A stretch of 62,000 nt of DNA from Prorocentrum cordatum. Lineage: Eukaryota > Sar > Dinophyceae > Prorocentrales > Prorocentraceae. Below the pieces are notes generated by a model. That model saw nothing but the letters and a program-made list of their open reading frames with translations. It had not been told where the DNA came from and made no database searches. Location of the stretch: the NCBI GenBank assembly GCA_963575745.1, contig CAUYUJ010015704.1, positions 599,340-661,339 of the forward strand, given 5' to 3'. Each line of letters starts with the position of its first letter. The stretch's first letter is position 1. Below are positions 22,186 through 33,300 of this stretch, one piece after another. The translations under genes were made by a program, and so were the position numbers.

Positions 22186-22640
22186 TTTTTGTTAAACGAA
22201 TGTGCGCGGACCGAAGGCGAGAGCCACATGTTGAAAAAGAACCGTCCTCCATCCGCGAAGCCCTTGCAAGTTTGTCATACGTGTGCGCGCGTCGCTAAGG
22301 CCAGAACCACATTTTGAAAACGAGCCGCCCTCAATCCGCGAAGCTCTTGCAACTCTTTGATACGAATGTGCGCGGCGCCAAGGCGAGAGCCACATTTTGG
22401 AAACGAACCGCCCTCAATCAGTGAAACGCTTGTAATTTGTTCGGCGAATGTAGGCGGTGTTAAGGTGAGAGCCACATTTTGGAAGCGGACCGCCCTCCAC
22501 GTGTAAAATTGCTGCCGAAGCTTCAGGGTCATGAGTGGTGAGAAAGTCTCGGGCGAAACGCCCGGCCCGCCCATGCGACTGGCCTCGGGCTGCGACAGGG
22601 AGAGGTTCTTTATCAGGAGAAGGAAAGGAAGAGAAAGAAA
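22186..22640 (+). repeat. Composite dispersed element, copy 2, second part
   Basis: About four ~80-bp units (AAGGCGAGAGCCACAT, then CCGCCCTCAATCCG) are followed by the conserved terminus with GGCCTCGGGCTGCGACAGGG. It completes copy 2 interrupted at 21170. Confidence 0.8.
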
Positions 22641-24678
22641 GACGTGGTGAAGGATAGCGGCGGAGTAAGGGGGTAAGGAACATATGGGAAAGAAAGGGCG
22701 GAGGCACAAGGTGATGAGGCTTAGTTGCGGGAGGAGCCGGACAGGAGGCGAGGACGCGGGGAGGGGCACCACGTGCGCGGAGTCAGGAGAGCAGAGCGAG
22801 AGAGAGAACGAGAGAGAGAGAGAGAGCGAGAGCCGCACCATGGGAACCACCACGGCAAGAAGGATCCGCTGCTCGGATCGCCGACCTCGTCGGCCGACCT
22901 TGCTCCTCGGGCGCTGCCGCGCACCAGCCGCCGCCGCGCGGCCTCGGGGCGGGGCCAGGAGGCGCCGGGTGCTCCCTCGCGGTGCTCTGCTTGCCCTGAC
23001 ATCGCGCGGAACAGGGGGAATGGATTGAAACAGAGAAACCATAAATCTTGGCCCAATAATGGGTTCGCGCCGATATCGTTATCGCTCCAAACATGGCCAA
23101 AAAATGAGCGGGGGATTGGGCAAAGAAAATAACGTGAGTTCGGCCAGATGTTTTGTTTGCAATCTTGGTGATCGGGATGAGCGGGGGTGCTGCTACGAGG
23201 GCACCTCGCGCCAGGTTTCCGCGGGCGTGCCCGCGTCGTTGGTCGAGTGGGGCCATGGGGCTCCCATCATGAAGGGCCAAGGTAGGGTGCCCCACGGGTT
23301 CATCGTTGTTCGGTGTTTCCGGGCCAAGAGGGGGAGTGCTCTCCGCACAAGAGGGCGACGGCGGAGAGCGGGCGTGGGGGAGAAAGAGGGCGAGGGCGGT
23401 TAGGTCCCCACCGCCGCCCCTGCGTTGACATGGGGGCGCTGGTCAGATGCCCGTTGGCCAGCTCAAATGGGCCCCCGGGCCCCGCTGATCCCCGGCGCGA
23501 TTGCCATTCAGGCCCTTTCAATGTTTCCGTTGCCGTGCGCAGGGTGTGTCCGCTGGCCCCCACCCAAGGCAAGGCGCGCGCCCTCGAGGAGATTGGGCGA
23601 GCCCAATGCTCGGGGGCGTTTTCCTTTGCTTTCGGCCCCGCCCAATATTCTGCACATTTATTCGGTTTTAATCTTGGGGCCAGAAAAATCGACCACGGAC
23701 AATATTATGCACATGTTTTTCTGCGCGCGCAGATGTCGGAATTGCACATTTTTTTTTGGCAAAGCACAAAACAAATCGGGCAAAGCACAAAACAACATCG
23801 GGCATGGACAATCTGTTTGGGGTGGTGGACGACGATGTTGGGCGTGCCACGCGCCCAATATTTTTCGGGCTTGCCCAATATTTTTCGGGGCTTCCGGAGG
23901 CTTTAAAATATTGTGCTCTTGAATGGGTCGGGGGGTCGGTGCCCTTCGGGTTTCCTCCGATGTGACTGGGACTTGGCCCGTGACCCAATCGTCGCCCGAC
24001 GCTTGCCCCCTGGTGCTCGGGCGCCAGCCCGATCGCGGGGGCGAGCCCCGCGGTGGCGTTCCGGCGCACTCGGAGCATGGGGGTGCCTTCGACCACTGCG
24101 GCGCGGCGGTCGATGCCCGCCCTTTCTTCGGTGGTCGATGGTCGCTGCTGGTGCTGTTTTGGCTGGGGGGAGGGCCCCTTCGACCACCGCGGCGCGGGCG
24201 GCCCTGGGCGGCCATGGCGTGCTTGTGCTTGCTTCATTTGGTGTGGTGTGTCGGCTCAGCGCTGGATTCGGCCCGTCGCGGCAGCGTGCCGTCGCCGCCG
24301 AGCCTCGACGATTGGCGCGCATGCGGTGCCTGCTGGGGAGGGCACGCGATTGGGGCGGGTACCGAGGCGCGGTCGCCGCGTGACGCTCGCGCAACACAAA
24401 CGCCGCCAAAGTCATCAGCGCATGATATAAGATTTCGCCCGAAGCAGTTTCGCGCCGGCCAATGTCGCGCACATGTTTTGTCCATTATTTTGTGCGGCGA
24501 GAAAATCTGCCGAACCCATCATTCGGACAACTTTCCTGGCGTGCTCTTGCCCGATGCTTCCCCCCGCCGTCCGCGATGTCAGTCCTTGCCGCGGGCCTCC
24601 GGGGGGATGGTGCGCAGCAGAGCTGCCAGGGACAGGTCCAGAATGGACTCTCGCCGCGATCGGAGGCGGCCAGACCTT
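22641..24678. other. Unassigned region, locally AT-rich
   Basis: A GA microsatellite lies at about 22795-22832. From about 23630 to 23910 the base composition shifts to AT-rich with recurrent CCCAATATT and GCACATGTTTT motifs. GCACATGTTTTGTCCATTAT near 24468 echoes the one at 23710. I recognise no gene; long frames at 23903-24783 are GC-driven and overlap on both strands. Confidence 0.45.
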
Positions 24679-24824
24679 GAGATCCTGGCGACTCAATTTT
24701 TCCGAGCCTGGCGTTTTCATATAATTTCGAGCCCTGGGACCGTCACGCATCGATTTGGCTCCGAAAATGGTGCAGAAAGATAGGGTCTGAGGCTCCAGGC
24801 TTGATTTTTCACGACATCTCATTG
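24679..24824 (+). repeat. Dispersed repeat family E, copy 1
   Basis: About 145 bp starting GAGATCCTGGCGACTC, with ATAATTTCGAGCCCTGGG in the middle and GGCTCCAGGCTTGATTTTTC near the end. It matches 55798-55934 directly and 44953-45085 in reverse. A GAC tract begins 38 bp beyond its end. Confidence 0.75.
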
Positions 24825-24861
24825 CGAAGGCCTTACGGCCCGCGCCGCCGACCCTGAAGGG

Positions 24862-24865
24862 AGAC

Positions 24866-24897
<32 letters not shown>

Positions 24898-24970
24898 CGA
24901 CGACGACCACGACGACGACGACGACGGCAGCGGCGGCGGCGGCGGCGGCGGCAACGACGACGACGCTGAC
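24862..24970 (+). repeat. (GAC)n/(GGC)n trinucleotide tract
   Basis: GAC units with a GGC core. It lies between repeat family E and a minisatellite. Confidence 0.93.
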
Positions 24971-24984
24971 GTGGGCCTGAGTCC

Positions 24985-25560
24985 TCAGGGATGGTAATTG
25001 GGATCTCTTCGGAAGTCTCTCGGGGGCCTCTGGGGACGAATTGTGGGGCCTCTTGGGAGCCTCTTGGGGGCCTCTTCGGGCTTCCTGGGGACCTCTTGTG
25101 GGCCTCTTGTGGCCTCTGGGGAACTTTTTGGGGCCTCCTGGGAACCGCTTGGGGCCGAAGGCTCGAAATATCTGTTCGGGTCCACCGTCTGGGCACGCTC
25201 TTGGAGCCGTGTTGGGGGCATCTGGGGCCGTCTTGCAGGCGTTTCGCTCTCTTGGGGTCCTCTTGGGTTGTTTTGGGGCCCTCTTGGAGGCCTCCTGGGC
25301 CGTCTTGGGGAGATTTTGGGGGCCTCGGGCGCCGTTTTGGAGCGGCGGGAAGTGAAAAAGGCGAGAACGCCCAAATCTGTCAAACACCAATGAAAAATCA
25401 ATTAATTTGGCCTCGTGCTCTGGGGGCGTCCTGGAGGCCTCTTGGGCAGTCTGGAGGGCGTGATGGCGTTTTGGACAGATCTGTTGGCGATTGGGGACCC
25501 TTTGGACCGTCTCGGCGGCCTCTTGGGGCACTCCTGGCCTGTCTTGGTACTTTCTGAGGT
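24985..25560 (+). repeat. CTTGGGGCC-type minisatellite
   Basis: Degenerate CTCTTGGGGGCCTCTTGG-like units on the plus strand, the same motif as at 21340-22060 and 37640-39400 and the complement of 9045-9995. Open frames arise from the repeat. Confidence 0.8.
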
Positions 25561-25912
25561 CCCAGGGCCCACAGGGGGGAAAACGTATCTGGGTGGCGAC
25601 CCCCACCCCCCGCCCCCCAAGGACCCCCCCGGGACCCCCCCCCCCGGCGCGGGGAAGGGATCGAAGGGAAGGGGCTTTCTTTTCGACTCGATTACGACAT
25701 TGCTAGATGTTTCTTTCGCTGACTAGCATGACGGAGGCGACGACTCGAACAGCCAAGCCCCTCACACACACCGACAGGGTCGGCGGACTTTCCCCAATCA
25801 GAGCTTGCCTCTGTAGGGGTCCTAGCGGAGTTATACGATTAGATGAGGTTTGTCACCGATTTCCGCGGCCCGTCCAGGTGCCCGCCCGGGTGCTCTGGTG
25901 CCCGGGTGCCTT
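25561..25912. other. Unassigned sequence with C-runs
   Basis: Poly-C interrupted sequence near 25600-25650, otherwise non-repetitive. No gene is recognised. Confidence 0.4.
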
Positions 25913-26532
25913 ATATCCCTGTATCCTTAAAACCCTACAGCACTATAGCCCTATAACCCTATGGCCCCATAGCCCAATAGCCTTATATACCTATAGCGAC
26001 ATAGCCCTATAGCCCAACAGCCCTGTCGCCCCATCGCCCTATAGCCTTATAGCCTTATAGTCATCTCGCCCTAGAGCCCTGTAGCTATATAGCCCTTTTG
26101 CCCTATAGCACTATAGCCCAATAGCCTTATATCCCTATCACCCTATAGCCCTACATCCCTATATCCCTATAGCACAATAGCCTTATAGCCGTATAGCCCA
26201 CTAGCCCTATAACCCTATAGCCCTTTAGCCCTCTAGCTCATTATCCCTATGACCTACAGCCCTATAGCCCCATAGCCCCGTATCCCTATAGCCCTATACT
26301 GTTATTGCCCTATAGCCTCATAGCCTTATAGAGACATAGCCCTTTAGCCCAATAGCCCTATAGCCCCATAACCCCTATAATTGTGTAGCTCTATACCTCA
26401 ATAGCCCTATAGCACTATCTCCCTACATTCCTATAGCGCTATAGCCCTATAGCCTTATAGCCCTATAGCCCTGTAGCCCTGTAGCCCTATAGCTCTCTCT
26501 CTATACATATAGTTGTGTACGTAGTTGTGTAC

Positions 26533-26565
<33 letters not shown>

Positions 26566-26870
26566 TATACCTGTAGCCCTATGGCCCTGTAGCCCCATAT
26601 CATACATCCTCATAGCCTTATAGCCCTGTGGTCCTATAGCCGTATAGCCCCATAAACCTATACACTCATAGCCGTATAGCCCCATAGCCTTATAGCCCCA
26701 TAGCCCCGGAGCCCCATTGCCCTATAGCCCTGTAGCCATTCAGCCCTATAGCCCTATGGCCTTATAGCTGAAAAACCCTATAGCCCTATAGCCCTATTGT
26801 TCCATAGCCCTATAGCCCCATCGCCCTATAGCCCAATAGCCCCGTAGCCCTATAGCCCTAAAACAACTTC
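25913..26870 (+). repeat. 8-bp satellite, consensus CCCTATAG
   Basis: About 110 tandem octamers keep an almost strict 8-bp phase across 950 bp despite many substitutions (CCTTATAG, CCCAATAG, CCCTGTAG and so on). A (TA)n microsatellite with GTGTACGT flanks interrupts it at about 26500-26568. The unit is not the known dinoflagellate telomere repeat type (CCCTAAA). Confidence 0.93.
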
Positions 26871-26895
26871 GATGGGGTTTTTCTCTGGTATCATT

Positions 26896-27575
26896 TGTCC
26901 CAACCATCCTGTGGTGTTGGGTCCTCATTTTGAAGAGAAGATCCCCGCGCTCCTCCTTCCTCCCTCCTTCCCTCCCCTCTCCTCCTTCCTCCCTGCGATT
27001 CACCCACCCAGTACAACGTTTCGTGGCCCCATATGAGTTTCACCGGAGGCGCCATTGACAGGGTTCGCATGGCGGCCTCGGGCCATGTCGGCACACCCCT
27101 CACAAGAATCGTGGCTCCATAGGAGCTCCACCGAGGGTGCCAGTGGCAGGGTTCGCATGGCGGCCTCGGGCCATTTCGGCACACCTCTCACGAGGATCGT
27201 GGCCCCATAGGGAGCTCCACCGAATGCCCCACTGACAGGGTTCGCATGGCGGCCTCGGACCATTTCGGCACACCCCTTGCGAGGATCGTGGCCCCAAATG
27301 AGCTCCACCGGAGGCGCCATTGACAGGGTTCGCATGGCGGCCTCGGGTTATTTGGGCACACCCCTCACGAGGATCGTGGCCCCATAGGAGCTCCACCGAA
27401 GGCGTTAGTGGCAAGGTTCGCATGGCGGCCTCGGGCCATTTCGGCACACCTCTCACGAGGATCGTGGCCCCATAGGGAGCTCCACCGAAGGCGCCAGTGG
27501 CAGGGTTCGCATGGCGGCCTCGGGCCATTTCGGCACTCCCTTTACGAGGATCGTGGCTCCATAGGGAGCTCGTGA
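26896..27575 (+). repeat. 88-bp minisatellite with CT-rich head, locus A
   Basis: CCCAACCATCCTGTGGTGTT and a CT-rich stretch (26950-26995) precede six units of 87-89 bp. GGTTCGCATGGCGG recurs near 27061, 27150, 27238, 27327, 27415 and 27504. Because 88 is not a multiple of 3, the long minus-strand frames through it cannot be a conserved protein. The same head and unit recur at 60334-61185. Confidence 0.9.
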
Positions 27576-28239
27576 ATTCTCATCCCTCGATGTCGCGACC
27601 GAGGGCTGCAGGATCCAGATGGTGCAAGATCGACTGGTCGCGCGCGCAGGCTGGCGTATAGACGGGTTTCCGAATCGCGCGGCATGCTGCGTTATGCCCC
27701 GCCACCTCGTTGGCGGCCCCAGCAAGTTCGACGAACGGACGGTTGCTTTTCAGGGCCGCGGAGGCGGGGTCGAGATAGCGAAGGTGGGGCACCTCGACCA
27801 TATCTCGGCGCGCCACTGCGCCCCCCTCGCAGCAACCTTGGGGAACCGTGCGCGGTGAAAAACTACATGGCCCGCTGTGATCAGCTCGGCTCCTGGGCCC
27901 GGGATCCACTTGGCCCCCCCCCGCGCGAGTTCATCCGTTCATCGTGAGTGATGCGAACGACGGCGTCGGCGCCTCGAGGAAGGCGGTGGCGCGGCAGGGT
28001 GTTAAAACTTCGGCGGCGGGTCGCGTTCGGGGACGAGTGGTGCATCGCCGAAATACTGGGGGGGAGCTTCAGAGGCTTGCTTGAAGAATTTTGGATGTTA
28101 TCCCCAACCGCATCTCGCCGTTCTTCGCCCGCGTTTTTTTTTTTTTTTTTTTTTTTCCTGATCCGCATTCCACTGATGTTTCTGGACGGCGTGGTCTGCA
28201 CGTCTGCACGTCTCCCATACATTGGTTGGGGCGTCGGCT
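27576..28239. other. Unassigned sequence with a T23 run
   Basis: No recognised domain. A pure run of 23 T lies at 28134-28156. It may include degraded upstream parts of the LINE fragment that follows, but I could not align it. Confidence 0.4.
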
Positions 28240-28870
28240 TCAGGCGATCAAGTCTAGAGCTCCTGCGGGCCGCGTGCCAGTGCTGGTGAAGATTCGCGTT
28301 CCACGTGTAGCATTGGTACATCGGGCTCGAATTCCCTTCTGCCGGAATTTCTATGGAGATCCAGTTGTAGAGTGGGATAGTGACCGTCTCGCAACGGGCA
28401 CCCGAGGAGGGCGCGAGCGGGAACAGTTCTTGAGGAGAGTTGAGCCGAGGCTGTGGGGGGTTTGGCCGACTGCTGCAAATGCCGCGCCCAAGCTTGATCA
28501 GGTTGCGCACGCACTTGACAAGGTGCTTCGCGACGAAGGCGGCACGTCGTTGAAGCGTTGGGCTGCTTCCACCTTTCTCCGGAAGAGGAGTTTGGACAGC
28601 GCCGTGAGCAGCTGGGTTTGATAATTAAGGGGTGCAAGCAGCTGGCGACGGCGGAGAAGCAGCAGCGCCAGGGGCAGCTGGTGGAGGAATTTTGCACGTC
28701 ATGGCGCGCTCGAGACCATGCGGCAGTTCACAGATTGTCATTCCGTCTGGCGGGGCACCGCTACGGCCAAGGCTACACTCACCTTGGCGGCGTGCTTTCG
28801 AGCGCCGAGGAGTGGATGGAGTTGCTAGCGCGCCCTGGTTGCGAGGGGGGACTAGCCGCGCGTCGGCCGG
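28240..28870 (+). pseudogene. LINE ORF2 fragment: endonuclease end and linker
   Basis: Two plus-strand frames joined by a shift. The first (to about 28620) encodes GRRLQAIKSRAPAGRVPVLV, which resembles the end of a LINE apurinic-like endonuclease. There the usual catalytic D-H before x-P-V is replaced by G-R. A linker with WDSDRL and REREQFLRRVEPRLWGVWP follows. The second frame (28558 on) encodes CKQLATAEKQQRQGQLVEEF and AVHRLSFRLAGHRYG, then SSAEEWMELLARPGCEGGL. That is the pattern I know from the segment between endonuclease and RT in dinoflagellate LINE proteins. No RT follows. The frameshift and missing catalytic pair show it is dead. Confidence 0.6.
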
Positions 28871-31800
28871 CGCGTGGCGAGGTCTGCCTGCGACGGGGGT
28901 CCCGGGCTCGACCTCCCCCCTTTCGCCAGGGGGGCGCAGGCCACCGGCGGCGAGCTCGCGCGCGGGCCACGATCGACATGGAGACCCTGAGTCGGCATGT
29001 GTCTCGCGCGCCGAAGCGGAGAAGTGTTCCTCCTCGGTCGTTGCCTCGCGAGCATTGCGCGCGGCCCCCATCTCACCGCGTGCCGCGCGCCCCGCCGAGG
29101 AATCTCGCGCCGGGCCTCACGGCGGTGACATTCGGAATGAGTTGCGCGAGGCAGTCACGAGGATGCGATTATGAAATGCAGCGCCGTCTCGTTGGATCTG
29201 CAGTCGCGGCTCTGCGACGCTGGCTGAGTGGGGGCGGGGCCAGAGTTCAAGGTTTCGGATCGTCACCGCGGGTTTTGATGTTCAGGAGGAAGGGGGGGGG
29301 GGGGGGCGAGCTTGAGCTGCATGCGCGCGCGTTGGAGGTTTTCTGTTTCGGGGTTGTCACGGCGCGACTCGCCGGTGGACCTCTCATATAATTTCGCGTC
29401 CTCTTACTTGTCTTGACCCGACGCAGCGCGCGCTATCTGGGCGCGATCCCAGGGTCGCCCATTGCGCCGCCAAAGGTTTTGTTGCCCAGGATGCGCGTTG
29501 CCGCCCTCCGAGGGCCCCCCCCTTCAGCGCCCCGGGCTGTGGCGCGCTGCAGGGCGATCCTTTTGTCGTTCGGTTTTGTGTCAGGGCATTCAAACTGCCT
29601 AAATATCGACGACTTCAGAAGCGCGCCGAGCAGGGCCCCGAGGGCAAGAGGCCCCTGCGCGTCATTATCCCCGAGGCGATCTTGCTGGGGCGCGCGCCGG
29701 TGCATCCAGGATTCAGATGTCCACGGGCGACCCCTGCAACAAATCGTCGTGGCCCCCCGTTCCACATCCAGTGGTCCCAGGTCCAGCTGGCCCAGAACAA
29801 CCGCCCCGCGGACGTTGAGCTCGCGAGCGAAAGACTGCGCAGCAACGAGGGTAATTAAGCTGGAAACCCTTCTCCAGGCACTTGCTAGCTCTTGGCGGGG
29901 CGCGGCTGCGCGGGGCCTGGGGGCGCGCGCGTCCGACGAGGCGCGCTTCCTCGGCCCTTCCCCCGCCCCGTCCCAGACGTTCAGCATCGAGCCGGTCGCG
30001 CGCGCCAGGGCCATGAGGGCCACTTGCATGGATTAGTTTTGGCGCCAGAAGGCTTGCATGTCGCTCCGCGACGCGGCGCCGTCGGGCGTCGCCCCCCCCC
30101 CCCCCCGCGCTGACCCAGAGTCGAACCTGTGAGCTCGCGGCGCGGCATGACTCGCTCGCAACGCCACGGCGATGGGCGGGGGCGGGCTGGGGGGGGGACT
30201 TAGGGGGGTCTTGGATTGGGCGACGGCGGAAGCGATGAAGTGGTGGAGGTTGGCCCCGATCGCTCGCGAGCTCCAGGCCCGCCGACTTCGCCCGCCCCGG
30301 GCGTGCATCGAAAGCCCGGGGCCACATCGACAAAATACTGGCTGCCGTGCTCGGACTGTCCCTCCGCGAGACCCAGGGCGCGCTCGAGGTTAGCGGTTCG
30401 GCGCGCCTTGGATTTACACCGCGGGCCCTCCATTTCCAGGCAGATGTCACCGAGCCCATGGCGTGGGGTGATAAGGCGGCCTCGCGTCGGGCCCGCGCCG
30501 GGCGCTCTCTTCCGGGGCACTTCGACGTCGAGCCCCCCCCCTCCCCCCCCAGGACTTGCACTTGGGGGCCTGGGGGCCTCGGGGGAGGGCGCCCTGGAAC
30601 TGTCCCGGGGCCGCGTCTGCCCGCCGATGTCGTTTTCAGGACCTTGCGGGGCCGCCTTCCTGAGCAGGATAGGCCTCGTCAAGCACCTCCGCCACGCCCG
30701 TCGCTTACTGGCGCTGCCCCAGGCCCTGGCGACACTGAATCAGCGCGTCTCCTCCTCAGAGGTTTTCCGAGATCGCGAGAGCGTTCAGACGCGCCTCCTA
30801 AGCGGGGGGCGTCTGGCGGAGAAGGCGACGGCCCTGGGGCCCCCGACGCAGCCGCCGCCCGTCGCGGTTCAAGTTGGCCGCCCGTCGCGGAGCATGTCGG
30901 CGCGCGCGAAGTCGCGCCCCTCCTTCGATCCGCGGGCCCAGGCCCTCCGCCATGGACGTTGGCGACGTGGCGACGTTCGGCGTGGAGCGCCCCCCGCGGG
31001 CGTTCGACTCGCGCGAGCGGCCGGTCGGGGGCGACGGTGGAGCGCCCGAGCAGTGGCGCGCGAGACAGGGCGAGGCCACGCAAACCGGGGGCGCTCGAGG
31101 CCGAGGCGCCAAGGAGCGGGACTCGATCGACGCAGTTGCGAAACTCACCCTGTCAAGCGCTGAAAGCGAACGCTCCGCAGACCCACGCGGCGCCCGAGGC
31201 CCGCTGGCTCGCGAGACGGGAGCGGGGGGGCAACATGTATTGTTCGGACTCGGTTCCCGTATTCAAGGAGAGAAGGAAGACGAAAACGTCGACCTCGGTC
31301 AGACGGGCTTGCTTTTTGCAACAGGTGTCTCCGCGGCGATGGCCGCGGCGGTCAAGGCTGCCAGCGACGGGGGCGGGGCCGCCGTCGGTCCCGCGGCGGG
31401 CCCCCCGCCGGGCACGCGCGACGGGCAAAGGCCCGGCCAACCTGAGCGAGGTCGCGACGCACGTCAGCGCCCAGCAGCCGAGGGGCGATCGCAGCGCAAA
31501 AATGAAGGGCGTGGTGAAGGTCCAGTTTTGCCTCGTCGCGACTCACGCGGCTGGCTCGAAACCCCAGCAGATAGTAGCAGATAGTCAACAAAATGCTCGA
31601 AGAGGCGAACGCGATGAATCTAGTCGGGGCCGCGCCTCGGGGACCGCTGGACCGCGAGGTCGCCGCCCTTCTCGAGAAGCGCAAGTGAGTTTACGGCTAC
31701 CTGCCGGGAGTAGGGCGGCACCAGTTCTGTTTGGGCGAGACCAGCGACCCGCCGGTCTTGATCGAGCTTCGTTCGGCAGCCAATTGTCTTTCGGGTCCCG

Positions 31801-32872
31801 CTCATTTTTCGGCCGCGTCATCCATGGTGCGGAGCTTGGACAGAGCCCGCGATGTCGAGCCGCGTCCTTCCTCAACGGGGCCTTCGGCATCGCACTAGAC
31901 GATACCGAAGTGTTGAGATATGAGTGTTCTTGATCGTGGGTTGAATTCAATCTCGGGTCTAATAGTGCATCCAAATTCTGTCCCGCATCCGAAGTGTGGC
32001 CATCCCCATCCTGCGACAGAAGAAGGTGCCAGACAATATGTCCTGTTGGCCCACGCTGTCGTGGCTGAGAGAAGCACGGGCGTAATGAAGGCCGCCTGTT
32101 GTTTTTTTATGATGTTGCTCCTGGGTCCTCCTCTGAAGGTTTTCCACACCAGGCGAGGGTTTCGTTCGGCCCCCCAGTGGCCCTTCTGGCCCCGACCCTC
32201 CTCCCTCTCTCCTTCAGAGCGCTGGAGCTTGTGGCTCGTGGGGCCGGTCGTGATGTCCGAGCTACTGGCGCGGACCACTTCGTTAGTGTGGAACGGGTGG
32301 ATAGCGGACGCGGGGGGGGGGAGGTGCGTGACAATGTTGTCCTTGAGGATTGCACGGAGGGGGGGCCGTAGCATCAAGGAAGGTGCGCTCGGGGCCGCCA
32401 GCGAGATCCAGAGGTGGTTTGAATTCTCTTCGTCGTAATTCCAGATAGTATGGGTGGCACCGCGGGCAACTTCCGCAGGGGCAATTCCCTGCTATGGAGG
32501 CGCGCCTTCAGGCCACCGGGGGCGTTTTCCCCCCGCTGGCCCCTCCAACAACTGTTTGATTCATGTATCGTTCCTCACGGCGTTCGCTCTACGGACCCCC
32601 GCACCCCATTTTACGACTTCCGGATCTGTCAGTGGTCGCGGCGGCCAGTGTCCTGCAAGGGGGTGACGGGGGGCAGCAGCGAGCGCAGGGAGGGGCCGAC
32701 CCGCGCCCCAGCCGCGGCACGGCGCGGCGGCGGAGGTTCTTGTTTTAAGGGCCATTGTTCTGCTCCCGCACGCCTGCGGGGTCTCTCGCCGCCGAGGTCT
32801 CTGCGGAGAGGGAGGGAATAATATACGCAGATAGAGTGACGGCTGCAAGCGCGGACCCCGAGTAATAAGCTT
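28871..32872. other. Unassigned GC-rich region
   Basis: Very GC-rich, with long overlapping frames on both strands; the longest is plus 30347-31933, 528 codons. They are rich in Arg, Ala, Gly and Pro with no recognisable domain. From about 31900 to 32450 composition is more balanced, and a 172-codon plus frame (31920-32438) also matches nothing I know. I found no repeats shared with the rest of the window. Confidence 0.4.
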
Positions 32873-33110
32873 GTGTGCTCTGGGATGTGCAAGCTTTGTG
32901 GTGGAAGCTGCCGTGTGGTGCAAGTGTTGTGGCGGAAGCTCTGTGGTGCAAGCTCTGTGGTGCAAATTGTCTGGTGTAAGGTATATGGTGGATGCTACGT
33001 AGTGAAGTCGGTGTGGCGCAAGCTACGTGATGCAAGCAATGTGGTGCCGCTGTTTTGGTGCAGGTTTTATGGAGCAAGCTGGGTGGTGCCAGCTGCGTGA
33101 TGCCGTCAGC
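32873..33110 (+). repeat. 15-bp minisatellite, consensus TGTGGTGCAAGCTCT
   Basis: About 16 degenerate 15-bp units. Because 15 is a multiple of three, the plus strand has an open Cys/Val/Trp-rich frame, which I regard as a by-product. Confidence 0.85.
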
Positions 33111-33300
33111 GCACAAGGCGCCCAGAAAGGGCCACGGGCGGTCACGAGCGGCGACCTGGCGAGAGTTCGCAACCGTTGGCCACCGCATAGGGGAGCCGCG
33201 CAGGGCCCACGAGCGGCCACGGGCGGCGACCAGGCGAATTGCCGGAACCGCCAGCCAGCGCACGAGGCACCCACGGGGCGGCCACGCACGGCCAGCGGGC
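33111..33300 (+). repeat. Two-unit ~85-bp tandem repeat
   Basis: Two diverged units share GCGCA(C)AAGGCGCCCA-like starts and CACGGGCGG..ACGAGCGGC-like interiors. Confidence 0.6.

Noticed and set aside
25913-26870. Interstitial telomere
   Set aside because: The unit is CCCTATAG with an 8-bp period, not CCCTAAA; no pure telomere units are seen.
27000-27528. Minus-strand frame with repeated R-G-R-H-A-N-P peptide as a tandem-repeat protein
   Set aside because: The unit is 88 bp, not a multiple of three, so the peptide appears in rotating frames.
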